Shown here: piece after piece, positions 29,186 through 40,530 of the stretch
Layout of the letters: every line of letters starts with the position of its first letter
Numbering within the stretch: position 1 is the stretch's first letter
Source: CAYWBU01 sp942491525
GTDB lineage: Bacteria; Desulfobacterota; Desulfomonilia; UBA1062
DNA: 64,000 bases
NCBI GenBank assembly: GCA_942491525.1
Contig: CALOBW010000030.1
Span: 434,001 to 498,000 of the forward strand
Direction of reading: 5' to 3'
The notes under the pieces: generated by a model
Told to the model about the DNA's origin: nothing
Seen by the model: the letters and a program-made list of their open reading frames with translations, nothing else
Databases searched by the model: none
Position numbers and translations under genes: made by a program

Positions 29186-31220
29186 ATGCTTAAACGCTGC
29201 CTGTTACTGACCATAGCCATGCTTGGCGCCTGCCTGCTGCAGGCGGACCCCCTGATCGTGCGGGGTGACAGCAACTACCCGCCTTATGAATTTCTGGATG
29301 AAGACGGCCAGCCCGACGGCTTCAACGTGGAGATGATGCGGGCCGTGGCCGAGGTGATGGGCCTGGAAATTGAAATCAGCCTGGGTCCCTGGCTGGAGGT
29401 GCGCAGCGCCCTGGAAAACGGCGAGATCGACATCCTGACCGGCATGTACTACTCCGAGACCCGCGATCTGAGCGTGGACTTCTCCAGCCCCCACATCGTT
29501 GTTTCCCACTCCGTCTTCGTGCGCCGCGGCAGCCGTTTCAACGAGTTCAGGGATCTGCGCAACACCGAGATCATTGTCCAGCAGGGCGACATCATGCACG
29601 ATTTCGCCAAACAGAACAACATCTTCAGCCGCATCATCACCGTCGAGAATCAGGCCGACGCCCTGCGGCTGCTGGCCTCGGGCCAACATGATGCAGCCCT
29701 GCTGGCCAAACTGCAGGGGCTCTACACCGTCCGCCAGCTGAAACTGAACAATCTCGAAACAACCGGGCCGCCCATCGAACCGCGCAAATACTGCTTCGCG
29801 GTGCGCGAGGGCGATCAGGCCCTGCTGATCAAACTTAACGAGGGGCTGAGCATCCTGACCGCATCCGGCAGATATGAGGAGATCTACCAGAAGTGGTTCG
29901 GCCTGAACGAGCGCGAAGAGCTCATGCGCAAGCTGATCAGCTACGGCCTGAAAACAATCGTCCCGCTGCTGATCCTGCTGCTGCTGGCCTTTGGCTGGTC
30001 CTGGACGCTGGAGAGGCGCATCAAACAGAAGACCGCCTCGCTCAAGGAGAGTCAGCGCAAGCTCAAGACCCTCATGGCCAACCTGCCCGGCATGGCCTAC
30101 CGCTGCAAGAACGATCCCGGCTGGAGCATGCTCTTCATCAGCGACGGCTGTTTTGAGATCACCGGCTACAGGGCCAGCGAACTGATCGAAGGCAGCAGCA
30201 TCTCCTACGGCGAACTGATCCATCCCGAGGACCGCAATCTGGTCTGGGACAACATCCAGCTGGCCCTCTCCAAAAATGAACCCTACACCCTGAGCTACCG
30301 CATCCGGAACCGTGATGGCGGGATCCACTGGGTCTGGGAGAAGGGCCGCGCGATCAGCGACGAAGACGGCAACATCCTGGCGCTGGAGGGCTTTGCCACC
30401 GACATCACGGAACGCAAGCAGATGGAGGAGATGATGATCCAGTCCGAGAAGATGCTCAGCGTGGGCGGACTGGCCGCCGGCATGGCCCATGAGATCAACA
30501 ACCCCCTGGCCGGCATCCTGCAGAACCTGCAGGTGATCAACAACCGCATCCGGCCGGATAACGAGAAGAACCGCCAGATCGCCCAGGAGTGCAACATCTC
30601 GATTGATGACCTCTACTGCTATCTGGAGCGCCGCGGCCTGCTCTCCATGTTTGACAATATTGCCAGCAGCAGCCAGCGCGCCGCCCAGATCGTCGGCAAC
30701 ATGCTGGCCTTCAGCCGCAAATCCGACGGCAACCTGAGGCACGAGAACCTGGCCCGCCTGCTCGACACGACCATCGACCTGGCGGCCAACGAATATGATC
30801 TCAAGAAGCACTACGATTTCAAGAAGATCAAAATAATTCGCAACTACCAGGAGCTGCCCGCGGTCAGCTGCCAGGCCGGCAAGATCCAGCAGGTCATCCT
30901 GAACCTGCTCAAGAATGCGGCTCAGGCCATGACCGAGGCCGGCACACCCGACCCGCAGATCCGGATCAGACTGGACCGCGATGCTGACATGGCGCTGATC
31001 ACGGTGGAGGACAACGGCCCCGGCATGAGCGAGGAGATCCGGCAGCGCATCTTCGAACCCTTCTTCACCACCAAGGAGAACGGCGTCGGCACCGGTCTGG
31101 GGCTCTCGATCTCCTACTTCATCATCACCGAGGACCACAAGGGCAGCATGCAGGTCGAGTCCCAGCCGGGACAGGGCACCCGCTTCAGCATCAGCCTGCC
31201 CAGCAGGGAAGATGGGGCAG

Positions 31221-31228
<8 letters not shown>
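29186..31228 (+). CDS. Sensor histidine kinase 2: SBP_bac_3 sensor, one PAS domain, extended DHp
   Basis: 680 residues. Signal peptide about 1-20, periplasmic SBP_bac_3 domain about 22-245 (VRGDSNYPPYEFLDEDG start, DILTGMYYSETRD), TM about 255-275 (TIVPLLILLLLAFGWSW), PAS about 290-410 (LPGMAYRCKNDPGW), DHp with His435 (GMAHEINNPLAG), insertion ECNISIDDLYCYLERRG, then HATPase (NLLKNAAQAM, DNGPGMSEEI, GTGLGLS). Its PAS is close to PAS3 of kinase 1. A TATTCT box ends 8 nt before the ATG and there is no Shine-Dalgarno. 28 bp after kinase 1; its end overlaps the start of kinase 3. Confidence 0.92.
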
Positions 31229-33064
<1,836 letters not shown>

Positions 33065-33068
<4 letters not shown>

Positions 33069-33092
33069 ACAAGCATGCCGGCAGCTTATTCT
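33065..33092 (+). promoter_or_regulatory. Promoter of kinase 4 (leaderless type)
   Basis: TTGAAC (33065-33070), 16-nt spacer, TATTCT (33087-33092). This matches the arrangement before kinase 1. The likely transcription start falls at or next to the second in-frame ATG (33100). Confidence 0.5.
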
Positions 33093-33093
33093 T

Positions 33094-36000
33094 ATGAGCA
33101 TGCGAACTTTACTGACGGGGCTGATCCTCCTTACTCTGGGCTGTACCGAGATCTATTCGCCCCAGGAACAGGCCTGGCTCAATGAGCACGGCCGCACAAT
33201 CAGGATAGCCGTAGGCTTCAACGCCCCCCCCTTAAGCTTCATCGACCAGGATGGCCGCTATCGGGGCCTTGAGGCTGACTACCTCAAGCTGATTGCCCAG
33301 CTGCAGGGCCTGGAGCTTGAGCATGTTCCCGTCAAGACCTGGTCCCAGGCAATCAAACTGCTTGAGAGCGGCGAGATTGATCTGCTGAGTATGCAGAGCT
33401 CGCCCAGCCGGCTGCAAAAATTCGCCTTCAGCGAGGTCTATGTCCAGACCCCCTATGTGATCATTACGCGGCGCAATTCAGACTTCAGCCTCAACAGTGA
33501 CGGGGCAAGCATCGGGGTGCCCCGAGACTACCTCTTCAATGATTATCTGGCGCAGACCCACCCCAAGGTTGAGATCATCACGGTCGATGATGACCTCAAT
33601 GCGCTGCAGTCCGTCAGCAGCGGCCTGCTCAAAGCCTGCGCCGTCAATCAGCCCTATGCAACCCGCCTGATCGAGCAGCACAACCTTGACAACCTGAGCA
33701 TTGCCGGCATGAGCGGATTCGTAAACAAATTATCCTTTGCAACCCGCCGGGACCAGGCGGCCCTGCGCGACATCATAGACCGGGGGCTGAAGCGCATGCC
33801 GCCTCAGCAGCACGATGAGCTCCAGTCACGCTGGCTGGGACTGCAGAACAACCGCCAGCAACCGTCGCTGGCCGCGCCCGTAATCCTGGCCTCCATCTTA
33901 AGTTTTGCCGTCATCATTCTGCTGGTCAGAGGGCTCAACCCGCGGCAGCTGCCCGCCCGGCGCGCCCTGAACTTTTTCAGCGCCATTCTGGTGATCGGCC
34001 TGCTGAGCGCAGCCACGATGCTGCTCTGGCGCCCCCAGAGCGTAAGACTGACCCCGGCAGAACAGGCCTGGCTGGCTGCCAATCAGGGCAGGATCAGAGC
34101 CGCAAAATGTCAGGAGGTGCCGCCGATCGCCTTCACCGACCGCGACGGCGGATATGTGGGCATGGCTGTCGATATCGTCAGGCTGCTCGAAGAGCGCATC
34201 GGTTTCAAAACCGAGCTGATCTGCATTGAGACCTGGGCAGAGACCTACCAGAAGCTATCGAGCGGCGAACTGACCTATACCGTCATGCAGAACACCCCCC
34301 AGCGCGCAGAGATATTCAGTTTCACCGAACCGATCCTGAACATCCCCAACGTGCTGGTAACCCGCAGCATCAATCAGCAGGAAATCAGGATCGCTGACCT
34401 CGCAAAGATCAGCGTAACTGCAGATTCACAGCTCGCCAACTACCTGGCCGGGAAATATCCCCAAATCCAGTTGGAGCCGGTTGCCACCTACCGCGAAGGG
34501 CTGCAGAACGTGGCGCTCGGTCAGAGCGATGTCTTTGCCGGCAACCTGGCCTACATCGTGGCCCTGATAGAGAAACAGGGCATCAGCAACCTGCGCATCG
34601 CCGCCGAGCTCGACTACGATCACACCACGGCCCTGGCAACCCTGAAAGAGAACGAGATCTTCCGCGACATCCTGCAGAAAGGCCTCAACACCATCCCGGC
34701 CTCCCGGATGGAACAGATCCAGAACCGCTGGCTGCGCATTCAGAAGCCCCCCATCGAACCTGCCAATCTCTACCTGCTTATCCTGATTCTGCTCGTAATT
34801 ATCGCACTCATCATCACCGTGACCGCCTGGAACAAAATCCTGAGGTCCCAGGTCCATAAAAAAACGGCCGCCCTGATCGAGAGCCAGAAGCGCTTCCGCG
34901 ACCTGGTTGAGAACAGCTCGGACTTGATCTGGGAAATAGATCAGAACGGCAACTACATCTATGTGAATCCTCAATTCCAGACGCTGCTGGGCTACGCGCC
35001 GGACAAGATGCTGAAACACTCGATCTATGATTTTCTGGATCAAGACTACGCCCAGCAGATCACACCGCTCTACCAGGAGCTTATCAGCAGGCAGCAGCCC
35101 TTCAAGCACCTGACCGTAAAGTTCAGGAAGGCCAACGATCAGCTGCTGATCACCGAGTCCAGCGGTGTGCCGTTCATGGACAGCCAGGGCGTTTTCCAGG
35201 GATTCCGCGGCGTCACCCGCGACGTTACCGAACGCCGCCGGGCCGAGGAGGCCCTGCTGATCAGCGAGGAGAACCTGGCCAAGGCCCAGGAGCTGACCCA
35301 TCTGGGCAGCTGGGAGTGGGACATTGAGCGCGACTCCATCTTCTGGTCCGAAGAGATGTTCCGCATCTACGGCATCAATCCTGACACCCAAGACCTCATC
35401 GGCGCCGTGCGCTCCATGATCCACCCCGAGGACCTCCAGCAGTATGACCAGGCCATGCAGGCCGGCGGCCACGCCCCCGACTCCATCGAATACCGCATCA
35501 TCCGGCCCGACGGCAGCAAGCGCACGGTCCAGGCCAAGGCTGAGTTTTCCTACAACAGCGGCGGTCAGCTGGCGCGCATGGTCGGCACGGTGCAGGACAT
35601 CACCGAGCGCAAGAAGGCCGAAACCGAGCTGCACCGCCTGCGCAACTACCTGAGCAACATCATCAACTCCATGCCCTCGGTGCTGGTCGGCGTCGACGTG
35701 CAGACCTGCATCACCCAGTGGAACCAGGAGGCCGCCAGACAGACCGGCATCCCGGCCGACGAGGCCCTGGGGCGCCGACTGGAGGATGTCTTCCCCTACA
35801 TGGCCGATCAGATCGACAAGATCAGCGAAAGCATCCGCTCGCGCGAGGTGCGCATGGAGACCAAGCTCGGCCGCCAGGCCGACGGCAACCTGCGCTACGA
35901 GGACATCACCATCTTCCCGCTGATCGCCAACGGCGTCCAGGGCGCCGTGATCCGCATCGACGACACCACCGAACGCATCATGTTTGAAGAGATGATGATC

Positions 36001-36795
36001 CAGAGTGAAAAGATGATGAGCGTAGGCGGGCTGGCGGCCGGCATGGCCCATGAGATCAACAACCCGCTGGCCGGCATCCTGCAGAATGTGCAGGTGATTC
36101 TCAACCGCATCAGACCCGATCTGCAAAAAAACAAAGAGATTGCGGCCGAGTGCAACGTCGCGCTGGAAGATGTGCACTGCTATCTGGAGAAGCGCGACCT
36201 GATCAGCATGCTGGCCAACATCGCCCAGACCGGGCAGCGCGCCGCCCAGGTGGTGGACAACATGCTCTCATTCAGCCGCAAATCCAGTGGCAGCGCCGAG
36301 CCCGAAGACCTGGCCGCCCTGCTGGAGCGCACGGTCGAGCTGGCCGCCAATGACTACGACCTCAAGAAGAGCTATGACTTCCGCCATATCGAGATCATCC
36401 GCGACTACGACTCTGACCTGCCCCGCGTAACCTGCCAGGCCAGCAAGATCCAGCAGGTGATCCTCAACCTGCTCAAGAACGGCGCCCAGGCCATGGCCGA
36501 AGAGCGCACCGAAAAGTCCCCCCAGCCGCGCTTCGTGCTGCGGCTCAGGCGCGAAGGCTCCATGGCCCATATCGAGGTGGAGGACAACGGCCCCGGCATG
36601 AGCGAAGAGGTGCGCCGCCGCATCTTCGAGCCCTTCTTCACCACCAAGCAGAAAAATGTCGGCACCGGTCTGGGCCTCTCGGTCTCCTACTTCATCATCA
36701 CCGAGGACCACAAGGGCTCCATGCTGGTGGAGTCGGCCCCGGGTCAGGGCGCCCGCTTCATCATCAGACTTCCGATCAACGGGCGGCTGTCATGA
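33094..36795 (+). CDS. Sensor histidine kinase 4: two SBP_bac_3 sensors, three PAS domains, extended DHp
   Basis: 1233 residues. Lipobox LLTLGC (Cys17). First SBP_bac_3 about 35-255. TM about 268-287 and TM about 297-318. Second SBP_bac_3 about 325-560 (TPAEQAWLAANQGRIRAAKCQEVPP start). TM about 568-590. PAS units about 608-965. DHp with His986, HATPase to the end. The three TM segments place both binding domains outside and the kinase inside. The second sensor begins with the same xEQAWLxxxxGRIR leader as the first, pointing to internal duplication. The alternative start at 33100 (MRTLL) fits the promoter better. It overlaps kinase 5 by 4 nt (ATGA). Confidence 0.92.
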   Translation: MSMRTLLTGLILLTLGCTEIYSPQEQAWLNEHGRTIRIAVGFNAPPLSFIDQDGRYRGLEADYLKLIAQLQGLELEHVPVKTWSQAIKLLESGEIDLLSMQSSPSRLQKFAFSEVYVQTPYVIITRRNSDFSLNSDGASIGVPRDYLFNDYLAQTHPKVEIITVDDDLNALQSVSSGLLKACAVNQPYATRLIEQHNLDNLSIAGMSGFVNKLSFATRRDQAALRDIIDRGLKRMPPQQHDELQSRWLGLQNNRQQPSLAAPVILASILSFAVIILLVRGLNPRQLPARRALNFFSAILVIGLLSAATMLLWRPQSVRLTPAEQAWLAANQGRIRAAKCQEVPPIAFTDRDGGYVGMAVDIVRLLEERIGFKTELICIETWAETYQKLSSGELTYTVMQNTPQRAEIFSFTEPILNIPNVLVTRSINQQEIRIADLAKISVTADSQLANYLAGKYPQIQLEPVATYREGLQNVALGQSDVFAGNLAYIVALIEKQGISNLRIAAELDYDHTTALATLKENEIFRDILQKGLNTIPASRMEQIQNRWLRIQKPPIEPANLYLLILILLVIIALIITVTAWNKILRSQVHKKTAALIESQKRFRDLVENSSDLIWEIDQNGNYIYVNPQFQTLLGYAPDKMLKHSIYDFLDQDYAQQITPLYQELISRQQPFKHLTVKFRKANDQLLITESSGVPFMDSQGVFQGFRGVTRDVTERRRAEEALLISEENLAKAQELTHLGSWEWDIERDSIFWSEEMFRIYGINPDTQDLIGAVRSMIHPEDLQQYDQAMQAGGHAPDSIEYRIIRPDGSKRTVQAKAEFSYNSGGQLARMVGTVQDITERKKAETELHRLRNYLSNIINSMPSVLVGVDVQTCITQWNQEAARQTGIPADEALGRRLEDVFPYMADQIDKISESIRSREVRMETKLGRQADGNLRYEDITIFPLIANGVQGAVIRIDDTTERIMFEEMMIQSEKMMSVGGLAAGMAHEINNPLAGILQNVQVILNRIRPDLQKNKEIAAECNVALEDVHCYLEKRDLISMLANIAQTGQRAAQVVDNMLSFSRKSSGSAEPEDLAALLERTVELAANDYDLKKSYDFRHIEIIRDYDSDLPRVTCQASKIQQVILNLLKNGAQAMAEERTEKSPQPRFVLRLRREGSMAHIEVEDNGPGMSEEVRRRIFEPFFTTKQKNVGTGLGLSVSYFIITEDHKGSMLVESAPGQGARFIIRLPINGRLS

Positions 36796-39700
36796 AACTT
36801 AACTCGCTGAAATCAAGAATCCTAGCCTCAATCACGGGCATTGTTCTCATATCCCTGGCCGGGACAACCATCTTTTTTGAAGAGAAGATCAAGCATGAAC
36901 TTTCAGCCGCCCTCGAAGAGAACGCCCTCAACCTGATCGGGGCCACCAGAAACCATGTCGAATCCCAGTACAACAGCATTCTCTACCACAAGACCGCCAC
37001 CATGGACTACAAGAAGCAGGAGCTCAAGAACCACACTGCCATTGCAAGCGCAATCCTGGAAAACACCTATCAAAAATATCTCAGCGGCGAACTGCAGCAA
37101 CAACAGGCCAAGCTGCAGGCCATCTCAGAGCTGCGCAAACTGCGCTACGATGACGGCATCGGCTACTTCTGGCTACTGAATACCGAACGGCCCCTGCCCC
37201 TGATGATAATGCACGCCATCACGCCTGAACTGGAAAACAGTTACCTGAAAGATCCGATCTACAATTCCGCCCTCGGCAGGAACGAAAACCTGACCAAGGC
37301 GATGGTCGATGTCTGCCTGCAGCATGGCGAGGGCTATGTTGACTATCTATGGCCGAAACCAACCCCAGAGGGCATCTCCGAACAGCAGCCCAAACTATCA
37401 TATGTCAGACTCTTCACTCCCTGGGAGTGGATAATCGGCACCGGCGTCTATATCGATGACATCGACATATACGTACAGAAGCGCATCAACGCGGTCATTG
37501 AAGATCTCAACAAAGTGATCCTGAAACAGAAGATCGGCCAAAGCGGCTACTTCTTCATCTTTGACAACCGGAACACCATGCTGGTGCACCCCAGCCTGGC
37601 GGGCCGCGACATCAGCAGTCTGGTCAATCCGCTGACGGGCAATTCGCTGGTCGAAGAGTTCAAAGCAGCCGCCCTGACTCCCGAAAGCACGCTGGAATAC
37701 CTGTGGGACAAGCCCGATTTCCCAGGCGAGTATCGCTTCCCCAAGCGCGCCTGGGTGACCTACTATGAACCGCTGGGATGGTATATTGCCAGCTCCATCT
37801 ACAAAGAGGATCTGGAGCAGAAGATCTCAGCGATTACCAGAAACATATTCCTCTTCTCCCTGACCTTTATCGTGACCGCCCTGCTGCTGGCCCTGCTCAT
37901 CGCCCGCAGCATCACCCGGCCGCTGAACACCCTTGTCCGGGCCATCAGCCGGACCGACAACGAAGGCCTGCCCATAGACACAATCCCCCAGACCGACATC
38001 TCTGAGATCAGGGCGCTCAGCACAACCATCAACAAGATGCTGGACTCCATCGCCCGTTCCCGTGACCAGATCAAGCAGAACGAAGCCAAATTCCGCGGCC
38101 TGGTCGAGTCATCATCGGACCTGATCTGGGAAGTGGATCAGAACGCCGTCTACACCTATGTCAGCCCCCAGATTGAAACCATCCTGGGCTACAGGCCCGA
38201 GGAGATCGTCGGCAGACGCGTCTTCGACCTGATGACACCGGCCGAGGCCGCCAGAGTCAAACCGATCACCAGTCAACTGATAGCAACCGGCAAAGCGATC
38301 GTCTCGCTGGAGAACGTCAAGAACCACAAAGACGGCCACCCGGTCTCCATCGAGACCAGCGGCGTGCCCATCATTTCCGACAGCGGCGAGATTAGCGGCT
38401 ACCGGGGCGTAAACCGCGACATCAGCGAACGCAAGCGGACCGAAAAAGAGAGGGAGAGACTGCTGCATGACCTCCAAGAGCGCCTCAAGGAGATGAAGCT
38501 GCTCTATCAGGTGGCCCGCGACAGCACCGAAGTCAAGGCCCTTGAGGAGTTCCTGCAGAGAACCGTCGACAGCATCCCCCTGGCGTGGCACTATCCCGAG
38601 ATAACCTGCGCCCGCATCACGCTGGATGACAGCGCCTACCAAACAGAAAACTTCAAACCAACAGCGTGGAGGCAGGCGGCAGACATCGTGCTGAACGGCG
38701 AGAGTGCAGGTCTCATCGAGGTCTGCTACCTGCAGGAGATGCCGCAACTGGATGAGGGGCCCTTCCTCAAGGAGGAGCGCATCCTGATTGACACGCTCGC
38801 CGGCAATATCATCAGCATCACCGAACGCAAGCAGGCCGAGGAGGAGCTGCGCCACCTGCGCAACTACCTTTCAAACATCATCAACTCCATGCCCTCCATG
38901 CTGATCGGGGTCGACGCCGACTGCCGGGTGACCCAGTGGAACCTGACCGCCGAAGAGGCCACCAGCATCACCGCCGGCAGCGCATATGGCAAAACCCTCT
39001 CAGAGGTGCTGCCGCAAATGACATCAGAGATGCAGAAGATAACTGAGAGCATCCGGTCCAGAGAGACCCGACGCGACCAGAAGATGCCCCGGCAATCGCA
39101 GCACGGCACCTGCTACGAGGATGTGACCATCTACCCGCTGATCGCCAACGGCGTCGAAGGCGCCGTGATCCGCATCGACGACGTCACCGACAAGGTGCGC
39201 ATGGAGGAGATGATGATCCAGAGCGAAAAGATGCTGAGCGTGGGCGGCCTGGCCGCCGGCATGGCCCACGAGATCAACAACCCGCTGGCCGGCATCATGC
39301 AGAACATCCAGGTCCTCAGAAACCGCTTCAAACCGGATCTCAAGAAGAACCAGGAGGCCGCCCTGGCCTGCGGCACCACCATCGAGGCCATCCAGGCCTA
39401 CATGCAGGAGCGCAACCTGATCGGCATGCTGGACAACATCAACCAGACCAGCCAGCGCGCCGCCAAGGTGGTCGAAAACATGCTCTCCTTCAGCCGCAAG
39501 TCCAAAGGCCTGCCGCTGCCGGAGAACCTGGCGGACCTCCTCGACCGGACCGTCGACCTGGCCGCCAACGACTATGACCTCAAGAAGAACTACGACTTCC
39601 GCCACATCCAGATCGTCCGCCAATATGACCCTGCTCTGCCCAGCGTGCCCTGCCAGGCCAGCAAGATCCAGCAGGTGATCCTCAACCTGCTCAAGAACGG

Positions 39701-39992
39701 CGCCCAGGCCATGGCCGAGGCCGGCACCGAGAGCCCCCGGTTCACGCTGCGTTTAAAGATGCAGGCCGGCCAGGCCATGATCGAGGTGAAGGACAACGGC
39801 CCCGGCATGCCCGAAGAGGTGCGCCGGCGGGTCTTCGAACCCTTCTTCACCACCAAGGAGCCCGGCGTCGGCACCGGCCTGGGCCTCTCGGTCTCCTACT
39901 TCATCATCACCGAGGATCACAACGGCTCCATGCAGGTCGAGTCGACCCCGGGCCGCGGCACCCGTTTCAGCATCAGACTGCCGCTCGGCTAG
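36792..39992 (+). CDS. Sensor histidine kinase 5: double Cache sensor, HAMP, PAS, GAF-like, PAS, extended DHp
   Basis: 1066 residues. TM1 about 10-28; extracellular dCache-type region about 35-340 with two modules (DDGIGYFWLLNTERPLP...WEWIIGTGVYIDD and GQSGYFFIFDNRNTMLVHP...GWYIASSIY); TM2 about 352-375; HAMP (ARSITRPLNTLVRAI); PAS about 440-555; GAF-like region about 575-690; PAS about 700-800, shared with kinase 4; DHp with His826; HATPase. Its DHp insertion keeps one of the cysteines but lacks the second (QAYMQERN). Translationally coupled to kinase 4. No Cache-linked chemotaxis genes are present. Confidence 0.92.
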   Translation: MKLNSLKSRILASITGIVLISLAGTTIFFEEKIKHELSAALEENALNLIGATRNHVESQYNSILYHKTATMDYKKQELKNHTAIASAILENTYQKYLSGELQQQQAKLQAISELRKLRYDDGIGYFWLLNTERPLPLMIMHAITPELENSYLKDPIYNSALGRNENLTKAMVDVCLQHGEGYVDYLWPKPTPEGISEQQPKLSYVRLFTPWEWIIGTGVYIDDIDIYVQKRINAVIEDLNKVILKQKIGQSGYFFIFDNRNTMLVHPSLAGRDISSLVNPLTGNSLVEEFKAAALTPESTLEYLWDKPDFPGEYRFPKRAWVTYYEPLGWYIASSIYKEDLEQKISAITRNIFLFSLTFIVTALLLALLIARSITRPLNTLVRAISRTDNEGLPIDTIPQTDISEIRALSTTINKMLDSIARSRDQIKQNEAKFRGLVESSSDLIWEVDQNAVYTYVSPQIETILGYRPEEIVGRRVFDLMTPAEAARVKPITSQLIATGKAIVSLENVKNHKDGHPVSIETSGVPIISDSGEISGYRGVNRDISERKRTEKERERLLHDLQERLKEMKLLYQVARDSTEVKALEEFLQRTVDSIPLAWHYPEITCARITLDDSAYQTENFKPTAWRQAADIVLNGESAGLIEVCYLQEMPQLDEGPFLKEERILIDTLAGNIISITERKQAEEELRHLRNYLSNIINSMPSMLIGVDADCRVTQWNLTAEEATSITAGSAYGKTLSEVLPQMTSEMQKITESIRSRETRRDQKMPRQSQHGTCYEDVTIYPLIANGVEGAVIRIDDVTDKVRMEEMMIQSEKMLSVGGLAAGMAHEINNPLAGIMQNIQVLRNRFKPDLKKNQEAALACGTTIEAIQAYMQERNLIGMLDNINQTSQRAAKVVENMLSFSRKSKGLPLPENLADLLDRTVDLAANDYDLKKNYDFRHIQIVRQYDPALPSVPCQASKIQQVILNLLKNGAQAMAEAGTESPRFTLRLKMQAGQAMIEVKDNGPGMPEEVRRRVFEPFFTTKEPGVGTGLGLSVSYFIITEDHNGSMQVESTPGRGTRFSIRLPLG

Positions 39993-40044
39993 ACTTGCCC
40001 GCGCCCGCGCAGCACTTATCATTAAGAGACCCAAGGAGGTTTCT

Positions 40045-40455
40045 ATGATTAGAAAAGCAACATCGGTGATCGTCGGACTGGCCCTGATCTTCAGCCTCTG
40101 CAGCTGCGGCTACTTCCTCTACCCGGAACGGCGCGGCCAGACCGAAGGCAGGGTGGATCCGGCCATCATGGTGGTGGACTGCGTGCTGCTGGTCTTCTTC
40201 CTGGTACCCGGCGTGATCGCCCTGGCCGTGGACTTCAGCTCGGGCGCCATCTACCTGCCCAAGGGCAGCGCCGGCCTGCAGAAGATTGATGCCGACAAGG
40301 AGCGCCTGCACGACACGGCCTATATTGAGGGACTGATCAAGAAGCACAGCGGCCTCAAGGTGGAGCTCGACGACTCCATGCAGGTCACCAGCTTCAGCCT
40401 AACGGACCTCAACGAGAGGCTCGGCCACCTCAACGCCTATGCAACTTCCTTGTAG
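40045..40455 (+). CDS. Small lipoprotein with one membrane helix, function unknown
   Basis: 136 residues: lipoprotein signal (LIFSLCSC, lipid Cys near 22), then GYFLYPERRGQTEGRVDPA, a hydrophobic helix VVDCVLLVFFLVPGVIALAVDF, SSGAIYLP and a charged C-terminal part (HDTAYIEGLIKKHSGLKVELDD). The YPERRGQ...DP...PGVIA.AVDF pattern recurs in short proteobacterial lipoproteins, some database entries of which are misnamed as polyribonucleotide nucleotidyltransferase. It has no such domain. Shine-Dalgarno AAGGAGG. 52 bp after kinase 5 and may be co-transcribed. Confidence 0.75.
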   Translation: MIRKATSVIVGLALIFSLCSCGYFLYPERRGQTEGRVDPAIMVVDCVLLVFFLVPGVIALAVDFSSGAIYLPKGSAGLQKIDADKERLHDTAYIEGLIKKHSGLKVELDDSMQVTSFSLTDLNERLGHLNAYATSL

Positions 40456-40473
40456 AGGCTTGATTATACAGGT

Positions 40474-40501
40474 TTGCAAACAGGCCCAGCTGCGCTATAC
40501 T
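40474..40501 (+). promoter_or_regulatory. Promoter of the CoA-transferase/GNAT gene
   Basis: TTGCAA (40474-40479), 16-nt spacer, TATACT (40496-40501), 29 nt before the ATG at 40531, which has GAGG upstream. The -35 overlaps the palindrome GTTTGCAAAC. Confidence 0.55.
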
Positions 40502-40530
40502 CGCGCAAAAGTTTATCAACGCGAGGCAGT

